Below are positions 38,037 to 47,336 of a DNA stretch of 64,000 nt, in pieces. How positions within the stretch are numbered: the stretch's first letter is position 1; each line of letters starts with the position of its first letter. The stretch comes from Acidobacteriota bacterium (GTDB taxonomy: Bacteria > Acidobacteriota > Blastocatellia > Pyrinomonadales > Pyrinomonadaceae). The notes under the pieces are model-generated. The model had not been told where the DNA came from. It did no database searches and saw only the letters and a program-made list of their open reading frames with translations. The stretch lies in NCBI GenBank assembly GCA_019239425.1, contig JAFAZX010000062.1:120314-184313 (forward strand), in the 5' to 3' direction. The translations under genes and the position numbers were made by a program.

Positions 38037-38762
38037 ATGGACTTGAAGACCAAACCTCTCGACGAACAGGTCGCGCTCGTCACGGGCGGCGGGACGGGCA
38101 TCGGCCGCGCCTTCGCGGGCGCTCTGGCGGACGCGGGCGCGCGGGTCGTCATCGCCTCGCGCGACGAGTCGAAGCTGCGGAGCGCGGCCGACGAGCTGAA
38201 CGCCGCGGCGGGCGCCGAGCGCGTCCACACTTACGCCTTCGACGTGCGCGTGCGTGAGCAGTGCGAGGCTTTGGTCAGACACTGCGTGGAGCAGTTCGGC
38301 TCGCTGGATGTTCTCATCAACAACTCGGGGCTGGCCGTGCCGGAGACGGTCGAAGAGATTACCGAAGAGGGCTGGGAGACTGTGCTCCAGACCAACCTGA
38401 AGGGCGCGATGTGGCTGGTGCGCGCGGCGCTCCCCCTGATGGCGGCGCACGGGTTCGGCGACATCGTCAACGTCTCCTCGCAGGCGGGCAAGCACGGCTA
38501 CGCCGACGTGCCCTCCTACTGCGCCTCGAAGTGGGGCCTGCTCGGCTTCGCCGAAGCGGTGCGCGACCACGTGCGCAAGACCGGCGCGAACGTCCGCGTT
38601 TTCAACCTCTGCCCCGGCCTCGTGGACGTGGAGCACACCGCGCCGGACGCGCCCCCGCGCCCCGGCTTCGTCCACGTCTCGAACATGGCGAAGACCCTGA
38701 GGTACGTCCTTTCACTCGACCGCGAAGTCGTGCTCGAGGACATCAACATCTACGCGAGATAA
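38037..38762 (+). CDS. Short-chain dehydrogenase/reductase
   Basis: The 241-residue Rossmann protein has the cofactor motif TGGGTGIGRAFAG, NNSGLAV, the catalytic Ser in NVSSQAG and Tyr-Lys in YCASK. Asp/Arg choice after strand 2 (ASRDESK) suggests NADP(H). Substrate is unknown; in a starch operon a sugar or sugar alcohol is plausible. ATG 38037 (GAGG upstream) is chosen; GTG 38028 overlaps the previous stop. Confidence 0.85.
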   Translation: MDLKTKPLDEQVALVTGGGTGIGRAFAGALADAGARVVIASRDESKLRSAADELNAAAGAERVHTYAFDVRVREQCEALVRHCVEQFGSLDVLINNSGLAVPETVEEITEEGWETVLQTNLKGAMWLVRAALPLMAAHGFGDIVNVSSQAGKHGYADVPSYCASKWGLLGFAEAVRDHVRKTGANVRVFNLCPGLVDVEHTAPDAPPRPGFVHVSNMAKTLRYVLSLDREVVLEDINIYAR

Positions 38763-38778
38763 ACCTGAGGAGAGACGC

Positions 38779-40197
38779 ATGGCCGACAAACCGCGCCTGA
38801 GCTTCTGGCAGATCTGGAACATGAGTTTCGGGTTCCTCGGCATCCAGTTCGGGTGGGGGTTGCAGCTCGCCAACATGAGCCCCATCTACCGCTACCTCGG
38901 CGCGGAGGAGAGCAACCTCTCCTACCTCTGGCTGGCGGGGCCGATCACGGGGCTGCTCGTGCAGCCGATCATCGGCTCGATGAGCGACCGGACGTGGAAC
39001 CGCCTCGGCCGGCGCCGCCCCTACTTCCTCGCCGGGGCCATCATCGCCAGCGCCGCGCTCTTCGTCATGCCGAACTCGGGCACGGTCTGGATGGCGGCCG
39101 GGCTGCTCTGGGTTCTCGACGCCAGCATCAACATCACGATGGAGCCGTTCCGCGCCTTCGTCGCCGACAAGCTGCCCGTCGAGCAGCGCACCACCGGCTT
39201 CGTCATGCAGTCGTTCTTCATCGGCATCGGCCAGACGCTCGCCAACGCCCTGCCGCTCATCCTGACGGCGCTCGGCGTGACCGGCGTGTTGGCCTCCGGC
39301 ATCCCGCTCTCGACCGACTACGCCTTCAAGGTCGGGAGCCTCGCCTTCCTGCTGGCCGTGCTCTGGACGGTTCTGACGAGCAAGGAGTACCCGCCCGAGG
39401 ACATGGAAGCCTTCCGCCGGATGAAGAGCGAGCAGGCGGGCGTGCTCGGCGGCTTCCGCGAAATCTTCTCCTCGATCTGGGAGATGCCGGCGACGATGAA
39501 GCAGTTGGCGGTCGTCCAGTTCTTCACGTGGTTCGCGCTCCCCTGCATGTGGCAGTTCTTCGGCCTCGCCGTCGCGCGCCACGTCTACGGCGCGGCCACG
39601 CCCGACGACCCCGGCTTCCGCGAGGGCACGGAGTGGGGCGGCCTCTGCTTCGCCGTCTACAACGTCGTCTGCTTCCTCGTCGCCTTCTGCCTCCCGTGGC
39701 TCGCGCGCAAGGCGAGCCGCAAGGGCGTCCACATCATCGCGCTCGCCTGCGGCGGACTCGGGCTGCTCTCGGCCTACTTCGCCGGCCCCGGCGACAGGTA
39801 CCTGCTCTGGGCCTCGATGGCGGGCGTCGGCATCGCCTGGGCCTCGATCCTCTCGATGCCGTACGTGATCCTCTCGACGGCGGTGCCGCCCGCGCGCATG
39901 GGCGTCTACATGGGCGTCTTCAACCTCTTCATCGTCATCCCGCAGGTCGTCATGTCTTTCGTCACGCCGTACCTCATCAAGCACGTCATCGGCCCAGACC
40001 CCCTGCGCGTCGTGCTGCTGGGCGGCGTCAGCCTGCTCGTCGCCGCGATCTCGGTGCTGGTCGTGCGCGACGAGGGCGACCGCCCGCCGGTCGGGTCGGT
40101 GCTGAGGGGCGACAGGCGCGAGCCCCTGACGACGCAGATGTCGGCGCAGCCCGTGCCGAGCACGGGACTGGTGGACGAGGGCGAAGGGAGGGGCTGA
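38779..40197 (+). CDS. MFS sugar transporter (maltose/sucrose type)
   Basis: The 472-residue integral membrane protein has ~12 hydrophobic segments. Key family signs are FGFLGIQFGWGLQLANMSPI, the loop motif DRTWNRLGRRRPYFLAG after helix 2, and NITMEPFRAFVAD. It resembles SLC45/GPH-like proton-sugar symporters of maltose or sucrose found beside alpha-glucan enzymes. GAGGAG precedes ATG. It would import products of the secreted GH13 enzymes for MalQ. Confidence 0.85.
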   Translation: MADKPRLSFWQIWNMSFGFLGIQFGWGLQLANMSPIYRYLGAEESNLSYLWLAGPITGLLVQPIIGSMSDRTWNRLGRRRPYFLAGAIIASAALFVMPNSGTVWMAAGLLWVLDASINITMEPFRAFVADKLPVEQRTTGFVMQSFFIGIGQTLANALPLILTALGVTGVLASGIPLSTDYAFKVGSLAFLLAVLWTVLTSKEYPPEDMEAFRRMKSEQAGVLGGFREIFSSIWEMPATMKQLAVVQFFTWFALPCMWQFFGLAVARHVYGAATPDDPGFREGTEWGGLCFAVYNVVCFLVAFCLPWLARKASRKGVHIIALACGGLGLLSAYFAGPGDRYLLWASMAGVGIAWASILSMPYVILSTAVPPARMGVYMGVFNLFIVIPQVVMSFVTPYLIKHVIGPDPLRVVLLGGVSLLVAAISVLVVRDEGDRPPVGSVLRGDRREPLTTQMSAQPVPSTGLVDEGEGRG

Positions 40198-40200
40198 GTC

Positions 40201-41574
40201 GTGCGCGCTGTAGTCCTCCTGCTCGGCACGGCCCTCTTCGTCCTGCTCTGTGCGGGGCGGGCGCACGCGTGCAGTTGCATGGGGCCGGGCCAGCCCTGCC
40301 AGGCGTTCGGCTCGGCCGCGGCCGTCTTCGTCGGCACCGTGACCGACGTCCGGACCAGGCAGCCGAAGCCGGCCGCGGACGGCGAGATCGACTGGACGCC
40401 GCGCGTCTTCAGGCTCACGGTCGTCCAGGCGTTCTCGGGTGTCGCGGGCACGGAGGTCGAAATCTCGACGGGGCAGGGCGGCGGCGACTGCGGCTACGGC
40501 TTCAGGAGGGGCGAGACGTATCTCGTCTACGCCTACGCCGGGCGCGACGGCAAGACGCTCTCGACCGGCATCTGCACGCGCACGCGGCCCGTCTCGGAGG
40601 CGTCCGAAGACCTCGAATTCCTGCGCGGCCTCGCGGGTCGCGGCCCCGGCGTCACGCTCGACGTCACGGTCGCGCGCCCGCCGCAGGACTGGAAGTCGGG
40701 CCAGCCGCGGCAGTACAGCGGGCTCGCGGGCGCGCGGCTCGTCGTCGAGGGCGCGGGCGAGAGCCGTGAGGTCAAGACGGACGCGGAGGGGCGCGTCCGC
40801 CTGTCGGGCCTCAAGCCGGGTACGTACAAGGTCAAACTGTCGCTCCCCGAAGAGCTGACGACGTGGAAGACGGAACAGGAGGTGACGGTCAACGACCGCG
40901 GCTGCGCCTCCGTCTTTTACAGCGTGTCCGACAACGGCCGCGTCGGCGGCAAGGTCTCGGACGTGGAGGGGCGCGCGGCGGCGGGCGTCCTCGTCACGCT
41001 CGTCAGGGCCGACGACCCAGACCCCGAGAGTCTCAACGCCAACCTCGTGCGCACGGACGAGGAGGGGCGCTACGCCTTCAAGAGCGTCCCGCCCGGCCGC
41101 TACCTGCTCGCCGTCAACCTGCGGCGCTTCCCGCAGCCCGACGACCCGACCGCGGCCTACCCGCGCACGTACTACCCGGGCGTCGCGCAGGCCGAGCAGG
41201 CGGAGGTCATCAGTCTCGGCGCGGGCGAGGCCGTCAAGGACAGGGACATCCTGCTCCCGCAGCGCCGCGCCGAGAGCGTCGTCGAGGGCGTCGTTGTCTG
41301 GGAGGACGGCACCCCCGTCGCGAAGCCGGGCGTCGGCTTCAGGGACATGACCTACCACGACCCGGGCATCGACAACGGGATCGAGTCGGACGAGCGGGGG
41401 CGCTTCCGCATCAAGGGCTACCAGGGCCAGACGCTCCTCATCCGCGCCGGGAGCGGCCGGCAGTTCGCGGGCGACTGGCAGCGCGACGGGCCGATGGAGC
41501 GCTCCGAGCCGGTGCGCCTGACGCTCGCCGCCCCGACCGAGCGCGTCAAGATCGTCGTCACGAAACTCAGGTGA
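40201..41574 (+). CDS. Secreted NTR/TIMP-like protein with carboxypeptidase-regulatory-like repeats (1)
   Basis: The 457-residue protein has a signal peptide (LLLGTALFVLLCAGRAHA), after which mature CSC starts an NTR-like domain (ACSCMGPGQPCQAFGSAAAV, VFVGTV, GGGDCGYGF, GICTRTRP), as in bacterial TIMP-like proteins. Two or three carboxypeptidase-regulatory-like beta domains follow (GKVSDVEGRAAAGVLVTLV; VVEGVVVWEDGTPVAKPGV). GTG start, overlapping SD GGGAGGGG; it is 4 bases after the MFS gene. It has a paralogue at 57194, also beside glucan enzymes. It may bind partner proteins at the surface. Confidence 0.8.
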   Translation: MRAVVLLLGTALFVLLCAGRAHACSCMGPGQPCQAFGSAAAVFVGTVTDVRTRQPKPAADGEIDWTPRVFRLTVVQAFSGVAGTEVEISTGQGGGDCGYGFRRGETYLVYAYAGRDGKTLSTGICTRTRPVSEASEDLEFLRGLAGRGPGVTLDVTVARPPQDWKSGQPRQYSGLAGARLVVEGAGESREVKTDAEGRVRLSGLKPGTYKVKLSLPEELTTWKTEQEVTVNDRGCASVFYSVSDNGRVGGKVSDVEGRAAAGVLVTLVRADDPDPESLNANLVRTDEEGRYAFKSVPPGRYLLAVNLRRFPQPDDPTAAYPRTYYPGVAQAEQAEVISLGAGEAVKDRDILLPQRRAESVVEGVVVWEDGTPVAKPGVGFRDMTYHDPGIDNGIESDERGRFRIKGYQGQTLLIRAGSGRQFAGDWQRDGPMERSEPVRLTLAAPTERVKIVVTKLR

Positions 41575-41615
41575 GTTCAGTCTTCGGTGTTCAGTCTTCA
41601 GAGTTGACTCAGCTT

Positions 41616-43016
41616 ATGAGAAACAAACTGAGGCAGGTTAACGCGCGCGCCTTCGTCGCGGCGCTCTTCGTCGTCTTGTCGGTGTTCGCGCCCGCGCAGG
41701 CGCGGCAGGGGCCGGCCGTGGCGAAGGAGCGCGCCCGCGCGACCGCGCCCGAGTGGGTGCGGGGCGGCGTCATCTACGAAATCTACCCGCGGCAGTTCTC
41801 CGACGCCGGCAACTTCGCGGGCGTGACGGCGCAGCTCGACCGGCTGAAGGAGCTGGGCGCCAACGTCCTCTGGCTGATGCCCGTTCACCCCATCGGGCAG
41901 GAGAAGAAGAAGGGGCCGGTCGGCAGCCCTTACGCCGTGCGCGACTACTACGCCGTCAACCCGGACTACGGGACGCCCGCCGACCTGAAGCGGCTCGTCT
42001 CGGAGGCGCACCGGCGCGGGCTGAAGGTCATCATCGACATCGTCGCCAACCACACCTCCTGGGACAGCGTGATGATGAAGACGCCCGAGTTCTACGTCCG
42101 CGACGCGAGCGGCAAGATCACCTACCCGCACGACTGGTCGGACGTGGCCGAGCTGAACTACGACAACCCCGCCCTGCGGCGATACATGATCGACATGCTC
42201 AAGTTCTGGCTGCGCGAGTACGACATGGACGGCTTCCGCTGCGACGTGGCGGGGGAGGTTCCGACCGACTTCTGGGAGCAGGCGCGCGCCGAACTCGACA
42301 AGGTCAAGCCCGACATCGTCATGCTCGCCGAGTCGGACAAGCCCGAGCTGCTCGTGCGCGCCTTCGACCTCGACTACTCCTGGCCTCTGCACGGGACACT
42401 GAACGACGTGATGTTCGGGCGCAAGCCCGCGGGCGCGCTCCGTGAGACGTGGGAGGCGGATGCGGCCAAGTACCCGAGCGGGGCTTTGCGGATGCGCTTC
42501 TCGGACAACCACGACGAGCGGCGGGCCGTCGCGCGCTTCGGCGAGGGCGGGGCGCTCGCGGCGTCGGCGCTGATGTTCACGCTCGACGGCGTGCCGATGC
42601 TCTACAACGGCATGGAGGTGGGCGACACGACCGAGTCGGGCGACCCGGCGCTCTTCTATCGGCTCCCCGTCTTCTGGCCCATCGAGAAGCGTCGGCCCGA
42701 GTTCCCGCGCTTCTACCGGCAGATGATCGCGCTGCGCAAGAGCCACACGGCCTTCACGCGCGGCGGCCTCGCGTGGCTGCGCAACTCCGACGAGTCGCGC
42801 GTCGTCACCTTCGCGCGCCGCGACGACAGGGAAGAGATACTCGTCGCCATCAACTTCTCGAACCGCCCCTTCGAAGGCACGCTCGAAGCGCCCGCGGGCG
42901 CGGCCTTCACAGACATCACGCCCGACACCGCCGACAACAAACGCGTCCGCCCCGTCACCCTGCCCGCCCTCTCGCTCGACGCGTGGGGCTACCGCATCTT
43001 TGTAAGGCAGAAGTAA
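41616..43016 (+). CDS. Secreted GH13 alpha-amylase-type enzyme (3)
   Basis: The 466-residue protein has a signal peptide (RAFVAALFVVLSVFAPAQA) and the GH13 barrel: IYEIYPRQFSDAGNF, VIIDIVANHTS, Asp210 in GFRCDVAG, Glu239 in LAESDK and Asp300 in SDNHDERR, then a C-terminal beta domain. It lacks the N-terminal domain of the two neopullulanase-like paralogues and looks like alpha-amylase or oligo-glucosidase. It closes the operon; its TAA stop is the first bases of a family C palindrome. Confidence 0.88.
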   Translation: MRNKLRQVNARAFVAALFVVLSVFAPAQARQGPAVAKERARATAPEWVRGGVIYEIYPRQFSDAGNFAGVTAQLDRLKELGANVLWLMPVHPIGQEKKKGPVGSPYAVRDYYAVNPDYGTPADLKRLVSEAHRRGLKVIIDIVANHTSWDSVMMKTPEFYVRDASGKITYPHDWSDVAELNYDNPALRRYMIDMLKFWLREYDMDGFRCDVAGEVPTDFWEQARAELDKVKPDIVMLAESDKPELLVRAFDLDYSWPLHGTLNDVMFGRKPAGALRETWEADAAKYPSGALRMRFSDNHDERRAVARFGEGGALAASALMFTLDGVPMLYNGMEVGDTTESGDPALFYRLPVFWPIEKRRPEFPRFYRQMIALRKSHTAFTRGGLAWLRNSDESRVVTFARRDDREEILVAINFSNRPFEGTLEAPAGAAFTDITPDTADNKRVRPVTLPALSLDAWGYRIFVRQK

Positions 43017-43087
43017 CCACAGGGACGCAGAGACGCGGCTCGTCGAGTCATGACTCGACGAGCCGCGTCTCTGCGTCCCTGCGGTTA
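43014..43087. repeat. Palindromic repeat, family C copy 2 (no loop)
   Basis: A 74 bp near-perfect palindrome (37 bp arms, one mismatch, centre TGACTCGA on either side), TAACCACAGGGACGCAGAGA in and its inverse. Its first TAA is the stop codon of the upstream GH13 gene. Confidence 0.92.
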
Positions 43088-43095
43088 AATCCCTC

Positions 43096-45612
43096 TTAGG
43101 GCTGCTTGAAGCGGCCGCGGTATTCGACGGAGTCGAGGAACGCCTTGACCATCTCGGCCCGGCGGTAGTCGCCGCCGAACTCTTCGAGCTTCGAGAGCCA
43201 GAAGTTGTAGCCGACGAAGTTCGGGTCGGGCTTCCCGTCGAAGCCGACGTCGTCCGGGTTCCTCCTCAGATAGCCGAAGTACTGCATCAGCACGAAGGCG
43301 CGGTTCGTCTCGCGGCGCTGGAGAGACTCCTTCTCGGCGAGCCGCTGGAGGACGAAGGCGCGCGCCGCCGTCGCGCCCATAGACCTGAACGCCTGACGCG
43401 AAGCCTCGAGGTCTTCGTCCGTGACGCTGACCCCGGCCGTCGTGTAGAGCGCGTTGGTGTAGGTGTCCTCGTTGAGCCCCGCCGGGTACTTCGCGAGGAA
43501 GCGCTCGGTGGAGACGAAGCTCTGGAAGTAGGCGGTCTGGTTCGCGGTGAGCCGCGCCTGCCAGTCGGTCGGGCCGACGACCACGCCCTCGCCGAGCTGC
43601 CGCGTGTCGGCCAGGAACTCCGCGAAGGTTAGGGGCACAGGCTTGCCCGGCAGGTCGCCGTAGGCCGCGCGGTGCGCGCGGTAGGCGAGGAAGCCCGTCC
43701 GCTGGAACTCGATGGAGAGGAAGAAGGCCGCGCTGGCGTCGATGCGCTTGACCTCGCGGCAGCCGTCGTTCCCACCGCAGGTGTCGATGCCCTGCGCCCA
43801 GAAGTCGAGGCCCGACGCGTCCGGCTCGCGGCTGAGGAAGTCGGCGTAGTGCTGCCGGACGAAGAACTGCGTGTCGTAAATCGGGCTGGCGAGCGCGGCG
43901 GTGAAGCTGAGCGTCTGGTTGCCGGCCGCCGTGCTGAAGCTAACCTGCGCCGGGTCGAGGACGTAGCCGTACTTCGAGACGACCAGCTTGATGTTGGCCT
44001 CGCCGCCGTAGGGGTAGGTGAGGCTGAAGTTGACGGTGCCGTTCGAGTTGGTCAGCGGCCCGCCGAAGGCGCCCTCGGGCCGCACGGCGACGCCCGCCAG
44101 CGCGTTGCCGGCCGCGTCCGTGACGCGCGCGAAGACGCTGACGTAAGGGAGCAGCCTGAGGTCGAGCGTCTGGTCGGCGCTCAGGGCGCCCACGGTCGAG
44201 GCGAACCTGATGAACTGCCCCGGCTTCGACGGCGAGAGCGCGTAGCTGCCGCCCGCGGGCAGCCCCGCGAAGGAGTAGCGGCCGGCGGCGTCGGTCGTCG
44301 TCGTGCCCGAGACGGTGCCGGTGAGCGTGACGGTCGCGTCGGGGATGACGGTGCCGCGGTTGTCCATGACGCGCCCGGAGATGGAGTAGCGCGGCGCCGA
44401 GTTGGAGCCCGCGACGAAGTCCGCGGTGGCCGCGCCGCCCAGGCAGCTCGTGCTGACGAAGCTGCGCGCCTCCGGCGTGAAGCTGAGCCCGACCTTCCCC
44501 GGCGTCACCTTCACGCTGTTGCGGCAGCCCAGCTCGCCCGAGGTGTAGTTCCCCGCCGCGTCGGTCTGCGCGATGCGCGTCTCGAGGGCGCCCTGCCGGT
44601 TCAGGTCGAAGAAGATGGTGACGCCCGACACGGGCGCGCCGTTCGAGTCGGTGACGCGCCCCGAGATGCTGTAGACGGGCGTCGGAGTCGGCGTCGGGTC
44701 GGGCAGCGCGAGCGTCGGGTCGGGCCGCCATGCGGGCGCGGTCTCGAAGGCCGTGCCGTTGGTGGCGCGCGTCTGTCCGCTCCCGTCAGGGTTCATCAGG
44801 TAAATGGCGGAACTGCCGCTGCCGCCGCGGTCGCTTGAGTAGGCGATTGCTTTGCCGTCGGGTGACCAGCTCGGGTGGTGGTTGAGGTAGAAGTCGTTCG
44901 TCAGCCCCAACTGGCGGCTGCCATCGGCGTTCATGGCGAAGATTTGCGTGGGGCTGGCCTGGAGGGTTTTCTCATAGGCTATCGCCCTCCCGTCGGGCGA
45001 CCAGGCGGGCGCGAGGTCGGTGCCGTCGCCGGTGCTGAGCTGCCGCGGCAGCGTGCCGTCGGCGTTCATCACGAAAATCTTGGTGTTGAAGAAGTCGGCG
45101 CCGCCGGCGTAGGCGATTGACTTGCCGTCGGGCGACCAGGCAAGGTCGCGGTAGACGGAGGCGGTGTTGGTCAGACGCCGCCGGTTGCTGCCGTCGGCGT
45201 TGACGAGGCAGATGTCGTAGTTCGCCACCGCGTCGCAGACGAAGGCTATCTGCGAGCCGTCGGGCGACCACGTGGGCGTCTGCGTGATGGCGAAGCCCGT
45301 GTTCTGCGTCAGAGCGCGCAGCCCCGCGCCGTCCGAGTTGACGACGTAGAGGTTGCTGCCGCGGTCGGCCGAGACGACGAAGCGCGTGCCGTCGGGCGAC
45401 CACGAAGCCGTGGAGACGCCCGCGAGGCGTCCCTGCGTCACGTTCGTTCGTGCGCCTGTGTCCAGGTCGTAGACGAAGAGGTCGAGGCCGCCCGCCGCGG
45501 GCGAGGTGTAGGCGATTCGGCCGCGCGCGGCCGACTGGGCGCGCGCGGTGCCGGCGCCGGCCAGGCAGAGCGCGGCGCAGAGGATCAGGCAAATGTAGGC
45601 GAGGGGGCGCAT
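43096..45612 (-). CDS. Secreted TolB-propeller / carboxypeptidase-regulatory / DUF4214 protein
   Basis: The 838-residue protein has a signal peptide (ICLILCAALCLAGAGTARAQ). Residues ~30-300 are a six-bladed TolB/PD40 propeller, repeating (SWSPDGTRFVV, TWSPDGSQIAF, AWSPDGKSIAY). Three Ig-like regulatory domains follow (VYSISGRVTDSNGAPVSGVT; YSISGRVMDNRGTVIPDATV). The last ~250 residues hold two DUF4214 units (FFVRQHYADFLSREPDASGL; LMQYFGYLRRNPDDVGFDGK). It shares DUF4214 with the first gene of the window. It is extracellular or periplasmic; function unknown. AGGAAG precedes ATG. Confidence 0.85.
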   Translation of the reverse strand: MRPLAYICLILCAALCLAGAGTARAQSAARGRIAYTSPAAGGLDLFVYDLDTGARTNVTQGRLAGVSTASWSPDGTRFVVSADRGSNLYVVNSDGAGLRALTQNTGFAITQTPTWSPDGSQIAFVCDAVANYDICLVNADGSNRRRLTNTASVYRDLAWSPDGKSIAYAGGADFFNTKIFVMNADGTLPRQLSTGDGTDLAPAWSPDGRAIAYEKTLQASPTQIFAMNADGSRQLGLTNDFYLNHHPSWSPDGKAIAYSSDRGGSGSSAIYLMNPDGSGQTRATNGTAFETAPAWRPDPTLALPDPTPTPTPVYSISGRVTDSNGAPVSGVTIFFDLNRQGALETRIAQTDAAGNYTSGELGCRNSVKVTPGKVGLSFTPEARSFVSTSCLGGAATADFVAGSNSAPRYSISGRVMDNRGTVIPDATVTLTGTVSGTTTTDAAGRYSFAGLPAGGSYALSPSKPGQFIRFASTVGALSADQTLDLRLLPYVSVFARVTDAAGNALAGVAVRPEGAFGGPLTNSNGTVNFSLTYPYGGEANIKLVVSKYGYVLDPAQVSFSTAAGNQTLSFTAALASPIYDTQFFVRQHYADFLSREPDASGLDFWAQGIDTCGGNDGCREVKRIDASAAFFLSIEFQRTGFLAYRAHRAAYGDLPGKPVPLTFAEFLADTRQLGEGVVVGPTDWQARLTANQTAYFQSFVSTERFLAKYPAGLNEDTYTNALYTTAGVSVTDEDLEASRQAFRSMGATAARAFVLQRLAEKESLQRRETNRAFVLMQYFGYLRRNPDDVGFDGKPDPNFVGYNFWLSKLEEFGGDYRRAEMVKAFLDSVEYRGRFKQP

Positions 45613-45859
45613 GAGATTCTTCCTGTGAATGATGAGAGTTGTTTCAGTAAAACTTCTTAAGGCCGCCCCGACAGGCAGCCCCGGCGTGTGAGGCCGGGAA
45701 TCCGCGGAAGCCGGGGGTCGGGGAGGGACTTGGATGTAAGGCGGGTGGCTCCGGTTGCTCAGACGGGGCTATCGAATCTTTAGAAGGCAGAGATGAATTG
45801 CTGGGTGCTGGGTGCTGGGTTTTAGGTGCTGGGTAAAAGCAGCTTGTCTTCCCCAGCAC
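45613..45859. other. Intergenic region with family A repeat
   Basis: 250 bases hold no gene; 45800-45884 is a family A palindrome (separate entry). Confidence 0.6.
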
Positions 45860-45884
45860 CTAGAACCCAGCACCCGGCACCCCT
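45800..45884. repeat. Palindromic repeat, family A copy 3
   Basis: Arms GCTGGGTGCTGGGTTTTAGG and inverse flank TAAAAGCAGCTTGTCTT. The right arm encodes the end of the GH144-like gene (VPGAGF then TAG), the same frame and tail as in the first gene of the window. Confidence 0.9.
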
Positions 45885-47191
45885 CTTTTGAGGCCGACGA
45901 GGTCGAGGGCGCGCGTGATCTCGCGGTTCTTCATGAAGTGGCGCCAGACGAGGCCGTCCCTTAAGTTCTCGGCGGCGAGGAGCGTGATGCCCTGGTCGAT
46001 GCCGATGACGTCCGTGTCCACCCAGCCCGTGTTCGGGTTGAAGGCGTCGGCGAAGCCGTAGCGGCCGTAGGTCTTCTCGCCGTACTTCTCCTTCAAAGCG
46101 CGCAGTGCCGCGAGCGAGATGTCCGGCGTGAAGGCGAGCGAGCCGGCCGCGGCGTAAGGCACGACCGTCCCGTCCACCGCCGGGTCGCGCGGCGGCCCGC
46201 CCCAGGCGAGGTAGCCGCGCTCCGAATCGGAGGCCGAGATGCCCCACACGTCCGGCCCGTAGGCGGCGAACTCCTTCGACAGGTCGATGCAGAACTGACG
46301 GTGCGCGCGCGTCGCCTTCGCCGAGTTCTCGAAGTAGTTGACGAAGGGGTACCAGCCCTCCTGCCTTCCGCGGAAGTCGACCCAGGCGGGGGAGTACTGG
46401 TGGATGAAGAGCGGCGGGTGTGCGTTGAGGTAGTGGTAGCCCGCGTAGGTAATCCACTTCCGCTCGAAGGCGCGCCAGGCGGCCGGCGTGATGGGGTGCG
46501 TGGGCGAGCCGACCGCGAGCAGGATCAACATCAACTGCTCGCTGTAGTCGCGCCAGCGGTGCGGGATGAAGCCGGTTTCGGGATGCCAGCCGTGTGAGAG
46601 AAAGACCGGGTGGCCGTCGAGCATCCACTGAAAATCGACGCGCTCGTAGATGAGCGTGGCGAGGCGCACGACCGACGGGTCTTCGCGGAAGCACTGGCGC
46701 GCGGTGAGCACGCCGCCGAGCAGCAGCGCCGTGTCGATGGAAGAGACCTCGCTCCGCCAGGCCCGCTCGCCCGTGCGCAGGTTCATCCAGTGGTAGAACC
46801 AGCCGTGGTTGTGGTACGCGCGTTCGGCGAAGAAGCGGAGGGTCGTGCGCGCGCGCTCGCGCGCCTCGCCGCGCGCGAGCCAGCCGCGCTCCGCCCCGGC
46901 GCAGAGCGCCGTGAGGCCGAAGCCGGTCGCCGCGATGCTCGCCACGTCCCGGCCGGTCTCGCTGGCGATGGGCGAGCCGTCGGTTCTCGCGCGGTCGCGC
47001 ACGAGTCCCGTCTGCGGGTCGGCCTGTTCGAGGAAGTACCGGAAAGCCCTGCGCGAGAGGTCTTCGAGGAGGGCAACGTCCGCGCGCGTCAGCGCGTAGC
47101 CACTCTTCTTCGAAGGCACGCGCGGCGCCGCCTGCGCGCAGAGCGCGGCGAGCAGAAGCGGAATGAGAGCGCGTCGCAGCGGAAGAGGCAT
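45860..47191 (-). CDS. Secreted GH144-like glucanase (Glycoamylase domain)
   Basis: The 443-residue protein has a signal peptide (RALIPLLLAALCAQAAP) and a single alpha-barrel-type domain with FRYFLEQADPQTGLVRDRAR, AATGFGLTALCAG, FYHWMNLRTGER and PLFIHQYSPAWVDFRG. These fit the Glycoamylase/GH144 family that includes endo-beta-1,2-glucanases. ATG 47191 is used. The C-terminal GVPGAGF and stop come from a family A repeat. It is divergent from the second TPR gene. Confidence 0.78.
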   Translation of the reverse strand: MPLPLRRALIPLLLAALCAQAAPRVPSKKSGYALTRADVALLEDLSRRAFRYFLEQADPQTGLVRDRARTDGSPIASETGRDVASIAATGFGLTALCAGAERGWLARGEARERARTTLRFFAERAYHNHGWFYHWMNLRTGERAWRSEVSSIDTALLLGGVLTARQCFREDPSVVRLATLIYERVDFQWMLDGHPVFLSHGWHPETGFIPHRWRDYSEQLMLILLAVGSPTHPITPAAWRAFERKWITYAGYHYLNAHPPLFIHQYSPAWVDFRGRQEGWYPFVNYFENSAKATRAHRQFCIDLSKEFAAYGPDVWGISASDSERGYLAWGGPPRDPAVDGTVVPYAAAGSLAFTPDISLAALRALKEKYGEKTYGRYGFADAFNPNTGWVDTDVIGIDQGITLLAAENLRDGLVWRHFMKNREITRALDLVGLKRGVPGAGF

Positions 47192-47254
47192 AACGTTCGT
47201 CGTCGTGGTAACTATAATATAACTTCGGCGCTTGAGGGCGGCGTAAGTTGAGTT

Positions 47255-47276
47255 GACCACAGAGGCATAGAGGACA
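47255..47276. repeat. Degenerate half copy of family C
   Basis: ACCACAGAGGCATAGAGGAC matches one arm of family C with changes; the inverse arm is missing. Confidence 0.4.
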
Positions 47277-47300
47277 CGGGATTGCACAGAGGGTTGTAGG

Positions 47301-47336
47301 ATTTGAGATTTGAAATTTCAAGTTTGAAATTCTGTA
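47301..47336. repeat. AT-rich repeat, family G copy 2
   Basis: ATTTGAGATTTGAAATTTCA with a following AGTTTGAAATTC resembles the element at 13226-13264. It overlaps the proposed TTG start of the TPR gene. Confidence 0.45.
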
